Shown one piece after another: positions 56,196-64,000 of a DNA stretch of 64,000 nucleotides. Below the pieces are notes generated by a model, which saw nothing but the letters and a program-made list of their open reading frames with translations, searched no databases and had not been told where the DNA came from. Source of the DNA: Ruoffia tabacinasalis (GTDB taxonomy: Bacteria > Bacillota > Bacilli > Lactobacillales > Aerococcaceae). A program made the translations under genes and the position numbers. Every line of letters starts with the position of its first letter. Position 1 is the stretch's first letter. Where the stretch lies: contig NZ_JBHSHQ010000004.1 of assembly GCF_042652985.1 (NCBI RefSeq), positions 1 to 64,000 of the forward strand. The letters are read 5' to 3'.

Positions 56196-57924
56196 AATAA
56201 ATAAAAATAAAATGATTGTGATGGAGTATGCACAATCGGTTGTAGCTAGAAAAAAGTTAGCTAATAAAGAAACCATCCAATCGTGTCAACGGTTTTTGGA
56301 TGATTTAGATAATTCGGAATATGATTTCAGAACTAAAGATGCTGAGTTTGTTATACAGATAATTGAAACTACTTTTGTTCATAATCAAGGTGAACGGCTA
56401 GATGGTTCTCCATTACGTGGGGAGCCTTTTATATTGGAGCCATGGCAGAAGTTTATTATTTATAACATCCTAGGTTTTTTTCAAAAGGGAACAGAGATAA
56501 GACGCTATAAAGAAGTCTTTATCTTTTTACCACGTAAGAATGGTAAAACAAGATTTGTTAGTGCTTTATCATGGGGATTAGCATTATTAGAGCGTAGATC
56601 CGGTTCAACGGTTTATATTGTTGGTGCTGCTTTAAAACAAGCTATGCAGTCATTTGAGTTTATTAAATATAATCTTGCAGAGATGGGCGAACTAGAAAAC
56701 TTCAGAGTTTTAGATAACAATATGGAGCATTCAATCAGTGGCTCGTTGGGCGATGGTTCGTTATTCATTCAAGCCTTGGCTGCTAATCCTGATGCACAAG
56801 ATTCGCTTAACTGTAATATCGGTATCGCCGATGAGTTACATGCGTATAAGAATCCGAAGCAGTACAACATCATCAAAGAAGCAATGAAAGCTTATACGAA
56901 TAAGCTGATGATTGGTATTACTACGGCTGGTGATGACATGAATACGTTCTGTTACAACCGACTTAAGTATTGTCAGAAGATACTTGATAAAACAGTGACG
57001 GATGAACAGTATTTTGTATTTATTGCTAAGGCGGATGAGGACGAAAATGGTGATGTTGATTACACTAATCCAATCGAGCACGAAAAAGCTAATCCGAATT
57101 ATGGTGTAACGATACGTCCTGAAGATATGCAGAATGATGCGTATCAAGCACAGAATGACCCTCAACAACGAAAAGATTTTTTAGCAAAGTCATTAAACAT
57201 CTATACAAGTGCAATGCGTGCTTACTTTAATATTGATGAATTTAGAAGCAGTGATACGCAATTTGATTGGACCATTGAAGAATTAGCTAAGATGAAGATT
57301 GATTGGTACGGCGGTGCCGACTTATCTAAGTTGCATGACTTAACTGCAGCTGCGTTATACGGTCAGTATAATCACGAAGGAAAATCAATAGATATTGTCA
57401 TCACGCATGCTTTCTTCCCGGTCGTTATGGCGCACGCAAAAGCCGAAGAAGATAACATACCGCTGTTTGGGTGGCAGGATGATGGTGTTCTAACAATGAG
57501 TAACACTCCAACGGTTCATTATACCGATATTATTAATTGGTTTATTATGATGCGTAAGATAGGCTTCAAAATAAAAGAAGTAGGGTTTGATAGAAAGTTT
57601 GGTCGTGAGTTCTTTAACGGAATGAAGAAAGCGAGATTTAGAATCGTGGATCAACCTCAGTATTTCTATAAAAAGTCTGAAGGATTTAGAAGAATTGAGA
57701 ATAAAGCTAAGAACGGTGAATTATACTACCTACATAATCAAGCATTTGAATATAGTGTGCAGAATGTACATGCAATCGAAAAAACCGACGATATGATTCA
57801 ATATGAAAAAGTTGAAGATAAGTCACGTATCGATTTATTTGATGCGGGGGTATTTGCTTCAGTAAGAATGCTTGAAGCTTTAACGAGCCAAGAAAGTGTA
57901 TCAAGTTGGCTCAATAGAGATTAA
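56188..57924 (+). CDS. terL: Terminase large subunit
   Basis: 578 residues of the HK97-type TerL family (Terminase_1). Walker A-like LPRKNGKTRF, Walker B IGIADELHAY, and a C-terminal nuclease domain with acidic residues (GGADLSKLHD, EVGFDRKF). It is the ATP-driven packaging motor and cleaves concatemers. TTG 56188 inside terS is the likely start. Confidence 0.93.
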   Translation: MDKINKNKMIVMEYAQSVVARKKLANKETIQSCQRFLDDLDNSEYDFRTKDAEFVIQIIETTFVHNQGERLDGSPLRGEPFILEPWQKFIIYNILGFFQKGTEIRRYKEVFIFLPRKNGKTRFVSALSWGLALLERRSGSTVYIVGAALKQAMQSFEFIKYNLAEMGELENFRVLDNNMEHSISGSLGDGSLFIQALAANPDAQDSLNCNIGIADELHAYKNPKQYNIIKEAMKAYTNKLMIGITTAGDDMNTFCYNRLKYCQKILDKTVTDEQYFVFIAKADEDENGDVDYTNPIEHEKANPNYGVTIRPEDMQNDAYQAQNDPQQRKDFLAKSLNIYTSAMRAYFNIDEFRSSDTQFDWTIEELAKMKIDWYGGADLSKLHDLTAAALYGQYNHEGKSIDIVITHAFFPVVMAHAKAEEDNIPLFGWQDDGVLTMSNTPTVHYTDIINWFIMMRKIGFKIKEVGFDRKFGREFFNGMKKARFRIVDQPQYFYKKSEGFRRIENKAKNGELYYLHNQAFEYSVQNVHAIEKTDDMIQYEKVEDKSRIDLFDAGVFASVRMLEALTSQESVSSWLNRD

Positions 57925-57942
57925 AAGAAGGGCGGTGAATAA

Positions 57943-59142
57943 ATGAGTTTTATGAAGAGAATAAGTAATATGTTCAGAAGAAGTATTAATAATGATTCCT
58001 CAAATGCTAGTCGCTTTTGGGCTTTGAATAAAGCGGGCTATTTTGACGATTATCCAGGGTTTGTAAAGTTATCAGACAATCCGGACGTAAAGATGGCTGC
58101 GTATAAATTAGCGGACCTTGTAAGTAATATGACGATTCATCTGATGGAGAATACAGATGGTGGAGATAGACGCATTCACAATGGATTATCAAGAAAGATT
58201 GATATCAATCCATGTAAAGGTATGACGAGAAAAACATGGATTTACAATATTGTTACGAATTTACTTTTGAATGGTGATGGTAATTCAATCGTCCATATTA
58301 GTATCGATCCTGAAACGTTATTGATTAAAGATTTAACTCCCTTTGATATGGATTATGTCGAGTATAAACACAAAAAAGGTGAGATGTATATAAAGTATAA
58401 AGATGACGATTATCATATGGATGAACTGATTCATTTTGTAACTAATCCAGATCCATCACAACCATGGAAGGGGCGAGGATTTAGAATTGAGTTAGGTGAT
58501 ATAGTTAAAAACTTAAACCAAGCAAACAAAACAAAGAATGAGTTTATGCGGAGTAATTACTTACCAAACCTTATTGTTAAAGTAGATGCATTAAACGAAG
58601 AATTAGCCTCTAAGGAAGGGCGAGACCGTGTTAAAGATAAATACTTGGATAGTGATAAAGCGGGTGAGCCATGGGTTATTCCGGCTGATTTACTAGAAGT
58701 AGAACAGATTAAGCCATTATCCTTAAAGGATATCGCAATTAATGAATCAGTAGAACTAGATAAGAAAACAATCGCTGGGCTTTTACAAGTTCCGGCTTTT
58801 TTTCTTGGAGTTGGTAATTTTAACAAAGATGAATATAACAACTTCATTAATACAAGAGTCATGAGTATTGCTCAAACAATCGCTCAAACACTCACGAGAG
58901 ATTTGGTATTAAGTCAAGATTGGTACTTCAGATTGAATCCGCGAAGTCTATATGCATACAACATCACTGACCTAGTTAGTGCAGGTGGTGCAATGGTTCA
59001 AATGAATGCTATGAGACGTAATGAATTAAGGGATTGGGTTGGATTGGATCCAGATGAAGAGATGGAAGAGTTAATTGTCCTTGAAAACTATATTCCAGTA
59101 GAACAGTTAGGTGATCAAGAAAAATTGAAAGGGGGTGAGTAA
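57943..59142 (+). CDS. Phage portal protein (HK97 family)
   Basis: 399 residues matching HK97-type portals: an N-terminal wing (about 20-100), the stem region and the C-terminal SVELDKKTIAGLLQVPAFFLG block. It forms the dodecameric ring through which DNA enters the head. GGCGGTG precedes ATG 57943. It overlaps the protease gene region. Confidence 0.93.
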   Translation: MSFMKRISNMFRRSINNDSSNASRFWALNKAGYFDDYPGFVKLSDNPDVKMAAYKLADLVSNMTIHLMENTDGGDRRIHNGLSRKIDINPCKGMTRKTWIYNIVTNLLLNGDGNSIVHISIDPETLLIKDLTPFDMDYVEYKHKKGEMYIKYKDDDYHMDELIHFVTNPDPSQPWKGRGFRIELGDIVKNLNQANKTKNEFMRSNYLPNLIVKVDALNEELASKEGRDRVKDKYLDSDKAGEPWVIPADLLEVEQIKPLSLKDIAINESVELDKKTIAGLLQVPAFFLGVGNFNKDEYNNFINTRVMSIAQTIAQTLTRDLVLSQDWYFRLNPRSLYAYNITDLVSAGGAMVQMNAMRRNELRDWVGLDPDEEMEELIVLENYIPVEQLGDQEKLKGGE

Positions 59143-59146
59143 AAAA

Positions 59147-59725
59147 GTGGAAGAGAAACGAACTAGCTTTTTAAAGGTTGAAATAAGAGCCAAAGAAGAA
59201 GAATCTCAGAAGTATTTAGATGCATACTTTATTAAATATAACGAGGAAACAGAATTGTGGCCAGGATTCTTTGAGGAAGTCGCTCCGGAAGCAGTTGTAA
59301 ACAGTTTAAGAAATAATGATATCGTTTGTCTATTTAACCATATTGATGGTGTTGTCTTAGGAAGGACTAGCAATAATACCCTTGAGTTGAATTCGGATAG
59401 TACTGGATTGTTCGGGACAGTTGAAATTAATGAGAACGATGCAGAAGCAATAAATATTTACTCACGCGTAAAGCGTGGTGATATTACGGCGTGTAGTTTT
59501 GGTTTTCAACCGATTGAGGAAGAATTCGAAGATAGAGGTGATGGAACTTTTAAAACTACGATTAAAGATATGAATCTGATTGAAGTATCTATTGTGACGT
59601 TCCCAGCTTATCCCTCAACAGAAGCATCTGCTCGAAAAAAAGATATTAATAGATTCAAAAAAGAAGTACTGAATAAAAGAAAAAACACATTAAAGGAGAA
59701 GTTAAAATTATGGCAAATCCAGTAA
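59147..59725 (+). CDS. HK97-family prohead protease
   Basis: 192 residues of the caudovirus prohead serine protease family: the His is in CLFNHIDGVVLGR, the Ser in ACSFGFQP, and the late LIEVSIVTFPAYP motif is present. It trims the capsid scaffold. GTG 59147 with GGGGGTGAG upstream is preferred to GTG 59135. Confidence 0.92.
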   Translation: MEEKRTSFLKVEIRAKEEESQKYLDAYFIKYNEETELWPGFFEEVAPEAVVNSLRNNDIVCLFNHIDGVVLGRTSNNTLELNSDSTGLFGTVEINENDAEAINIYSRVKRGDITACSFGFQPIEEEFEDRGDGTFKTTIKDMNLIEVSIVTFPAYPSTEASARKKDINRFKKEVLNKRKNTLKEKLKLWQIQ

Positions 59726-60918
59726 TTATTGCAGCACGATTAGGAAAGAAACGTAGTTCAATGGAAAAATTAACGGAGGAATTAAATCTATTAGTTGCTC
59801 GACGTGATGAATTCTTAGGAGCTATTGATGATGCAGAAACCGAAGAAGATATTAATACGATTGAAGAAGAAGTTGATAGCGTTCAATTGGATATTGATGA
59901 TAAAGAAAGCCAAAAAACAAATCTTCAGAAAGAATTAGATGAGCTTGAATCCGAACTTGAGGAAGCTAATAACAAAAAACCAAGTCCTGAAGATGATAAA
60001 AAAGAAAATGACAAAGGGGAACGTAGCATGAACAAAAAAGACTTAGTAGAGGTACGTAATGGCTTAGATGCCTACATCCGTAGTAAAGGACAAACACGTG
60101 ATAAATTTACAACTGTTGAAGGTGGTGCTTTAGTACCGGATGAGTTGATGAAACCACAGTTAGAAGAACCATATGAGGAATTAAATTTAGTACCATTCGT
60201 CAATGTAGTAAAAGTGAATAGTGGTGCTGGATCTATGCCAGTAATTAAACGCGCAACTGGAAAGATGACTAGCGTTGAAGAGTTGGCGGAAAACCCTGAA
60301 TTAAACGTTCCATCATTCAATGATGTTGATTATAAGATTGTGACTTACCGTGGCGAAATTCCAATTTCTCAAGAAATGATTGATGATGCGGATTACGATG
60401 TAGTAGGTTTAATCGCAGATAGTATTGAATTACAAGAATTGAATACTAAGAACGATCAAATTTCTGCAGCATTAAAAACACTACCAGCTTCTTCGGTTGT
60501 GGGGTCTGATGGACTTAAGAAAATGAAAAACGTTGATATGAAACAAGTGTACAACAAAAATGCACGCTGGATTGTTTCTGCATCAATGTTTAATGAGTTA
60601 GATACATTAAAAGATAACGAAGGATGCTACTTGTTACAGCCAGATATTAAAGCTGAATCTGGTAAATCCTTATTTGGTAAACCAGTTGAGATTCTAGATG
60701 ATGATGTCATCGGTTCAAATGATGGGGATCTAGTAGGTTTCTATGGAAACTCAAAAGCAGCAGTAACATTATTTGACCGTAAGAAAGCATCTGTACGTTG
60801 GGTTGACCACCATATTTATGGACAAATTTTAGCAATGTTCTCTCGCTTCCAAGTTAAAACAACTGATACATCAGCAGGATTCTACTTCACTTACACACGC
60901 GCTGTTGAGGGGGCTTAA
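59710..60918 (+). CDS. Major capsid protein (HK97 fold) with scaffold domain
   Basis: 402 residues. The first 100 or so are a charged coiled-coil scaffold (delta domain) that the protease should remove. The rest is the HK97-fold capsid, with EELAENPELNVPSF and EIPISQEMIDDADYD. GGAGAAG upstream of ATG 59710. It overlaps the protease gene by 16 bases. Confidence 0.94.
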   Translation: MANPVIIAARLGKKRSSMEKLTEELNLLVARRDEFLGAIDDAETEEDINTIEEEVDSVQLDIDDKESQKTNLQKELDELESELEEANNKKPSPEDDKKENDKGERSMNKKDLVEVRNGLDAYIRSKGQTRDKFTTVEGGALVPDELMKPQLEEPYEELNLVPFVNVVKVNSGAGSMPVIKRATGKMTSVEELAENPELNVPSFNDVDYKIVTYRGEIPISQEMIDDADYDVVGLIADSIELQELNTKNDQISAALKTLPASSVVGSDGLKKMKNVDMKQVYNKNARWIVSASMFNELDTLKDNEGCYLLQPDIKAESGKSLFGKPVEILDDDVIGSNDGDLVGFYGNSKAAVTLFDRKKASVRWVDHHIYGQILAMFSRFQVKTTDTSAGFYFTYTRAVEGA

Positions 60919-60921
60919 TAT

Positions 60922-61125
60922 ATGGCTCATAAAGTAATTTACCCCTTCAAAGACTTACAGGATGTTACTAAAGCACATCCTGGAGGTCGTATTTATCAAA
61001 TTGATGATACGTTTCCAGCGACCAAAAGGAAAGTTTCTGAAGCGCGTATTGCTGAGTTAGAAGGAGATAACAACAAGTTAGGAAGATCTTTGATTGTTCC
61101 ACTTGAAGAACAAGGTGATGAATAA
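60922..61125 (+). CDS. Small phage head protein (67 aa)
   Basis: 67 residues between the capsid and the connector genes; a MAHKVIYPFKDLQD start and a GGRIYQIDDTFPA middle. Similar small proteins in HK97-like phages are head decoration or completion proteins. Its stop overlaps the next ATG. Confidence 0.65.
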   Translation: MAHKVIYPFKDLQDVTKAHPGGRIYQIDDTFPATKRKVSEARIAELEGDNNKLGRSLIVPLEEQGDE

Positions 61126-61406
61126 TGATTCAACGAGCTTTAACTTTACTGAAGACAAAGATTGGGATTACGAGTGACAAGCGTGATCCCTATCTTATTG
61201 CATTGATTAAAGGTGTGGAGCAAGAAGTTAAACGAACATATGGAATATCATTAGATGAACTAGATCCAGAGCATATATTTTTCATTGTTGATTTTGCTGA
61301 ATATCGCTATAGAAATGTGGAAAATAAATCAATGCCAAGAGACATTCAGTTCAGATTACATAATTTAATGACTCAAGGTGAAAGAGCGGGTGGATTAGAT
61401 GAATGA
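61125..61406 (+). CDS. Head-tail connector protein (gp6-like)
   Basis: 93 residues, mostly helical, with the short KTKIGITSDKRDPYLIALIK start typical of the Phage_connect_1/gp6-like group. It should dock below the portal. Overlaps the neighbours. Confidence 0.75.
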   Translation: MIQRALTLLKTKIGITSDKRDPYLIALIKGVEQEVKRTYGISLDELDPEHIFFIVDFAEYRYRNVENKSMPRDIQFRLHNLMTQGERAGGLDE

Positions 61407-61719
61407 TAATTGGGAATATGACATAGAACTTATTGGACAAACCGGATGGAAAAGCGATAAAGATGGTAATCGAGTTCCAAAAGAGTCTAGAACACGGGTC
61501 ATGGCCAATCGGAAACAAACCCCAAGAAACGAATTCTATGAAGCGCGCCAAAGTGGTATTGAAATAGAAGAGATATTTGAGATTAAGCCCTATGAATACA
61601 ACAATGAACAGTTTGTATGGTTCGAAGGTCGGAGACTGAATATATATAGTACATATCTTATTGACAGTGAACATCTAGAAATCAAATGTTCTTCTAAAAT
61701 TGGTGATTTTGATGATTGA
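61399..61719 (+). CDS. Head closure / head-tail adaptor protein
   Basis: 106 residues, beta-rich, with a start (WEYDIELIGQTGWKSDKDGN) resembling SPP1 gp16-type stoppers. Position between connector and HK97 gp10-like protein supports the role. Confidence 0.72.
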   Translation: MNDNWEYDIELIGQTGWKSDKDGNRVPKESRTRVMANRKQTPRNEFYEARQSGIEIEEIFEIKPYEYNNEQFVWFEGRRLNIYSTYLIDSEHLEIKCSSKIGDFDD

Positions 61720-62059
61720 TATCGCCAGTGAAATCGCGAAGGCTTTACGTGAGTACACGGATGATGTCATCGAAGATATTGACGAAGCAGCTAAAGAGAT
61801 AGCGAAAGAAGGAGCTAAACGACTTAAACAATCAAGTCCTAAAAAATCTGGTGACTATGCAAAAGGTTGGAGGTCTAAGGCTGTAGGTAAAAAACATATC
61901 GTACATAACAAGACAAATTATCAACTGACGCACTTACTAGAAAAAGGCCATGCTACAAGAAATGGCGGGCGTGTTGAAGGTCGGGAGCATATAAGGCCTG
62001 TAGAAGAGATCATGATAAAAGATTATATAGAAAAAGCTGAGAAGGCAATAAGGGGGTAG
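61712..62059 (+). CDS. HK97 gp10-like tail completion protein
   Basis: 115 residues with the gp10-like pattern: an N-terminal helix with AKEGAKRLKQSSPKKSGDYA, then GWR and HLLEKGHATRNGG. ATG 61712 is chosen, with ATTGGTG upstream. It connects the head to the tail. Confidence 0.85.
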   Translation: MIDIASEIAKALREYTDDVIEDIDEAAKEIAKEGAKRLKQSSPKKSGDYAKGWRSKAVGKKHIVHNKTNYQLTHLLEKGHATRNGGRVEGREHIRPVEEIMIKDYIEKAEKAIRG

Positions 62060-62061
62060 AA

Positions 62062-62382
62062 ATGGAATCATCTGAAATGAAAAATATGTTAGAAACAATA
62101 GGGTTACCTGTTGCATACCATTCATTTGGGAAAGGTGAGGAAATTAAACCTCCTTTTATCATTTACTATATTGATGAAGAAAACCCTTTTAATGCTGATG
62201 ATGAAAGTTATGTTGAACAACAAGATTATATTGTTGAAGTTTATACAGATAAAAAAGATAGTGATTTAGAAAGAAAAGTAAAAGATTTATTCAAAATTAA
62301 TAAAATACCTTGGACAAAGTCTGAAACATATATTGAATCTCAAAATATGTTTGGAAACTTTTTCTATTTAAGTACACTTTAA
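62062..62382 (+). CDS. Phage tail terminator-like protein
   Basis: 106 residues, alpha/beta, with AYHSFGKGEEIKPPFIIYY and a later YIVEVYTDKK strand, as in small tail completion proteins placed before the tail tube gene. GGGGG upstream. Confidence 0.72.
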   Translation: MESSEMKNMLETIGLPVAYHSFGKGEEIKPPFIIYYIDEENPFNADDESYVEQQDYIVEVYTDKKDSDLERKVKDLFKINKIPWTKSETYIESQNMFGNFFYLSTL

Positions 62383-62398
62383 AGGAGAGAAAAAAATT

Positions 62399-62974
62399 AT
62401 GGCAGAAAAAAATAAAATCCAATATGGTTTATCGAATGTTCGTTACGCTAAAGTAATCAATGAAACAGATGGTGCTATTGAATACGATACACCGAAAAGA
62501 ATTCCGGGTGCAGTGACATTTACGATGGATCCGCAACAAGAAAACATGCGTTTTGATGCAGATAATACAAATTACTTTAGTACTTTTGTTAATAATGGGT
62601 ATTCGGGAACATTGACGATGGCCATTATTACTGATGAGTTCAAAATTGATTGTTTAGGATTTGAAGAAATTGATGGCGTTGTTTTAGAGAAAGGTAATGC
62701 TTTATCAACACCATTTGCTTTAATGTGGCAATTTGAAGGTGATAAGCATGGTGTAAGATATGTTTCGTATTACAACACAGCTGGACGACCTACTGTTGCT
62801 GGACAAACAAAAGGAAGCACAATCGAACCAGGCACACAAGAGATGCAAATTGAAGCTCAAGCGCGTCCAACTGATGACTGGGTTAAAACAAATACAAATG
62901 AAAATACGACACCAGAAGTGTATAATAGCTGGTTTGATAAAGTTCATGAACCAACAGAAGTTGGAGGCGTGTAA
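62399..62974 (+). CDS. Major tail (tube) protein
   Basis: 191 residues of the phi13-type major tail family: KIQYGLSNVRYAKV start, PGAVTFTMDPQ, YFSTFVNNGYSGTL and a beta-rich body. It forms the tail tube. AGGAGAG precedes ATG 62399. Confidence 0.88.
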   Translation: MAEKNKIQYGLSNVRYAKVINETDGAIEYDTPKRIPGAVTFTMDPQQENMRFDADNTNYFSTFVNNGYSGTLTMAIITDEFKIDCLGFEEIDGVVLEKGNALSTPFALMWQFEGDKHGVRYVSYYNTAGRPTVAGQTKGSTIEPGTQEMQIEAQARPTDDWVKTNTNENTTPEVYNSWFDKVHEPTEVGGV

Positions 62975-62976
62975 TA

Positions 62977-63342
62977 TTGGAAAAAATCATTGAGATTGAT
63001 GATCAGTTAATCATTTTAAAATCCCATGCGGGTGTTCCGATTCGATATAAACAATTCTTTCAAACTGATTTCTTCTCGGATGTTCTAAAGCTTTCAAAGA
63101 GTGTAGAGAACATGGGTAGTGAAGATGGTCTGGATGACCTTAGTTACGAGCAAATTGACAATCTAGAGTTAGAAATTGTCTATAGATTAGTTTGGTTATT
63201 TGCGAAGATGGCTGATAAATCGATACCGCCACTAGCTGAATGGTTGGAGGGGTTTGACGAGTTCCCGTTAGAGGATATTATTCCTGAAATTACAGATATG
63301 TTAACTGGTTTGATGAAAAAAAAACAGAAAACGAAGAAATAG
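62977..63342 (+). CDS. Tail assembly chaperone (gpG-like)
   Basis: 121 residues between the tube protein and tape measure genes, the usual position of gpG. Start TTG 62977. It ends in MKKKQKTKK-stop immediately after a nine-A run (63316-63324), the site for a -1 frameshift into the downstream frame. Confidence 0.85.
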   Translation: MEKIIEIDDQLIILKSHAGVPIRYKQFFQTDFFSDVLKLSKSVENMGSEDGLDDLSYEQIDNLELEIVYRLVWLFAKMADKSIPPLAEWLEGFDEFPLEDIIPEITDMLTGLMKKKQKTKK

Positions 63343-63551
63343 AAACGAACGATGATGATGAAATTATCACTGTCGATTCGTTTCTTTTTATTGCAAAAAA
63401 GTTAGGTTTATCTATTGAAGAATTAGATTATTTAACAATCGGTTCTTTAATTGACTTCGCTGGAGAATACATTAAAGCACAAGAAGAAAATAATAATCCG
63501 AGTGAGCCAAAGGTAATTCAAGCTAGCCAAGCTCATTTTGATGCATTTTAA
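63312..63551 (+). CDS. Frameshift extension of the tail chaperone (gpGT-like)
   Basis: In the -1 frame from about 63312 an open stretch runs to TAA 63549-63551 with normal protein character (DEIITVDSFLFIAKKLGLS and on to QASQAHFDAF). It has no start codon of its own with an RBS. Slippage on GAAAAAAAAAC (63315-63325) would fuse it to the first 110 or so residues of the upstream protein, giving the long chaperone form that binds the tape measure protein. Confidence 0.82.
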   Translation, partial: DEKKTENEEIETNDDDEIITVDSFLFIAKKLGLSIEELDYLTIGSLIDFAGEYIKAQEENNNPSEPKVIQASQAHFDAF

Positions 63552-63569
63552 CGAAGGAGAGGTGAGTAA

Positions 63570-64000
63570 ATGTCATCTAAAATTAAAGGAATCACAATAG
63601 AACTTGAAGGTAAATCAACCGGTCTTGACAAAGTATTAAAAGATGTTGAAAAGAGTGCGCGTAATACTAATAAAGAATTGCGTAGTGTGAATAGTTCATT
63701 AAAATTCAACCCGGGCAATGCTGAGTTGGTAGCACAACAACAAGAGCTATTAGCGAATCAGATAGATAACACCTCTCAAAAGTTAAAACAGTTGAGAGAC
63801 GCTCAAGCAGAAGTTGATAGACAATTCCAATCTGGAGATATCAATGCGGAACAATACCGTGCATTTCAACGAGAATTAGTTGAGACAGAAAGTAAATTAA
63901 ATCACTATCAAACTGCTTTGAAGAATTCCCAACAAGAACAAGAGGACCTTGCGAGAAATACTCAAAGGTTAGAAACTTACTTTGAAGCAACTGGAACATC
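63570..64000 (+). CDS. Tail tape measure protein (5' part only)
   Basis: The frame begins at ATG 63570 after GGAGAGGTGAG and runs off the window end (about 143 codons visible). The N terminus ITIELEGKSTGLDKVLKDVE is followed by SSLKFNPGNAELVAQQQELL and a coiled coil, the standard start of tape measure proteins in Gram-positive siphophages. It sets tail length. Confidence 0.9.
   Translation, partial: MSSKIKGITIELEGKSTGLDKVLKDVEKSARNTNKELRSVNSSLKFNPGNAELVAQQQELLANQIDNTSQKLKQLRDAQAEVDRQFQSGDINAEQYRAFQRELVETESKLNHYQTALKNSQQEQEDLARNTQRLETYFEATGT

Overview
The window is chromosomal DNA of a low-GC Gram-positive bacterium of the order Lactobacillales, most like Aerococcaceae or Carnobacteriaceae. 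Signs are AT-rich DNA, strong GGAGG-type ribosome binding sites, a ctsR-clpC pair without mcsA/mcsB, an Ile-type T-box, a Bce-type resistance module, a class II (B12) ribonucleotide reductase and a small SRP RNA beside tadA. The species cannot be named from this sequence.

Layout. 1-287: 3' end of 23S rRNA, 5S rRNA and terminator. 369-4072: queG, a YczE-type membrane protein, a D-2-hydroxyacid dehydrogenase and a class I glutamine amidotransferase-like hydrolase. 4112-6979: T-box leader, a two-gene DUF3100 membrane system and an M20 amidohydrolase. 7007-7204: 41-bp repeat array. 7320-11026: fructose operon fruR-fruK-fruA. 11075-15502: a very AT-rich island with two Sec-secreted small proteins, two mini membrane proteins, and a ComP/ComA-like kinase and regulator. 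15584-22106: two operons for peptide and N-acyl amino acid scavenging. Each is preceded by a 25-codon leader peptide (one Leu-rich, one Ile-rich) and a complete set of mutually exclusive RNA stems ending in a terminator. 22124-22490: two more 41-bp arrays. 22598-27050: BceRS-BceAB-like antimicrobial peptide detoxification, with a BceR-type box. 27235-31050: DNA glycosylase, macrodomain protein, membrane protein and AI-2E-family permease. 31063-34232: ctsR-clpC with two promoter/CtsR-box pairs. 34256-34480: 42-bp array. 34546-35487: AEC permease. 35650-40133: a vitamin B12 hub made of a cobalamin riboswitch, DUF4430 lipoprotein, ECF S-component, ATP:corrinoid adenosyltransferase, and NrdJ with an NrdR box. 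40448-42405: small membrane protein, tadA, a DnaA-box cluster, a uracil-DNA glycosylase-family protein and the SRP RNA.

42473-64000 (and beyond) is a cos-type siphophage prophage with an HK97-like head, apparently integrated at the 3' end of the SRP RNA gene. Its order is integrase, RhuM protein, membrane protein, CI-like repressor, four operators, Cro-like protein, early genes (DnaD-like replication protein with internal iterons, RecU-like resolvase, DUF3102, ORF6C, MazG-like, SSB), ArpU-type late regulator, HNH, TerS (fused to an XRE domain), TerL, portal, protease, capsid, connectors, tail tube, tail chaperone with a -1 frameshift, and the start of the tape measure gene.

The strongest candidate for an undescribed system is the branched-chain amino acid scavenging network. 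One T-box with a probable Ile specifier and two ribosome-mediated attenuators (Leu and Ile leader peptides) each control a peptide-binding protein and/or an M20 hydrolase. Leader-peptide attenuation is unusual in Firmicutes, which mostly use T-boxes for this task. The second notable pattern is four sequence-unrelated intergenic tandem arrays that all repeat every 41 or 42 bp.
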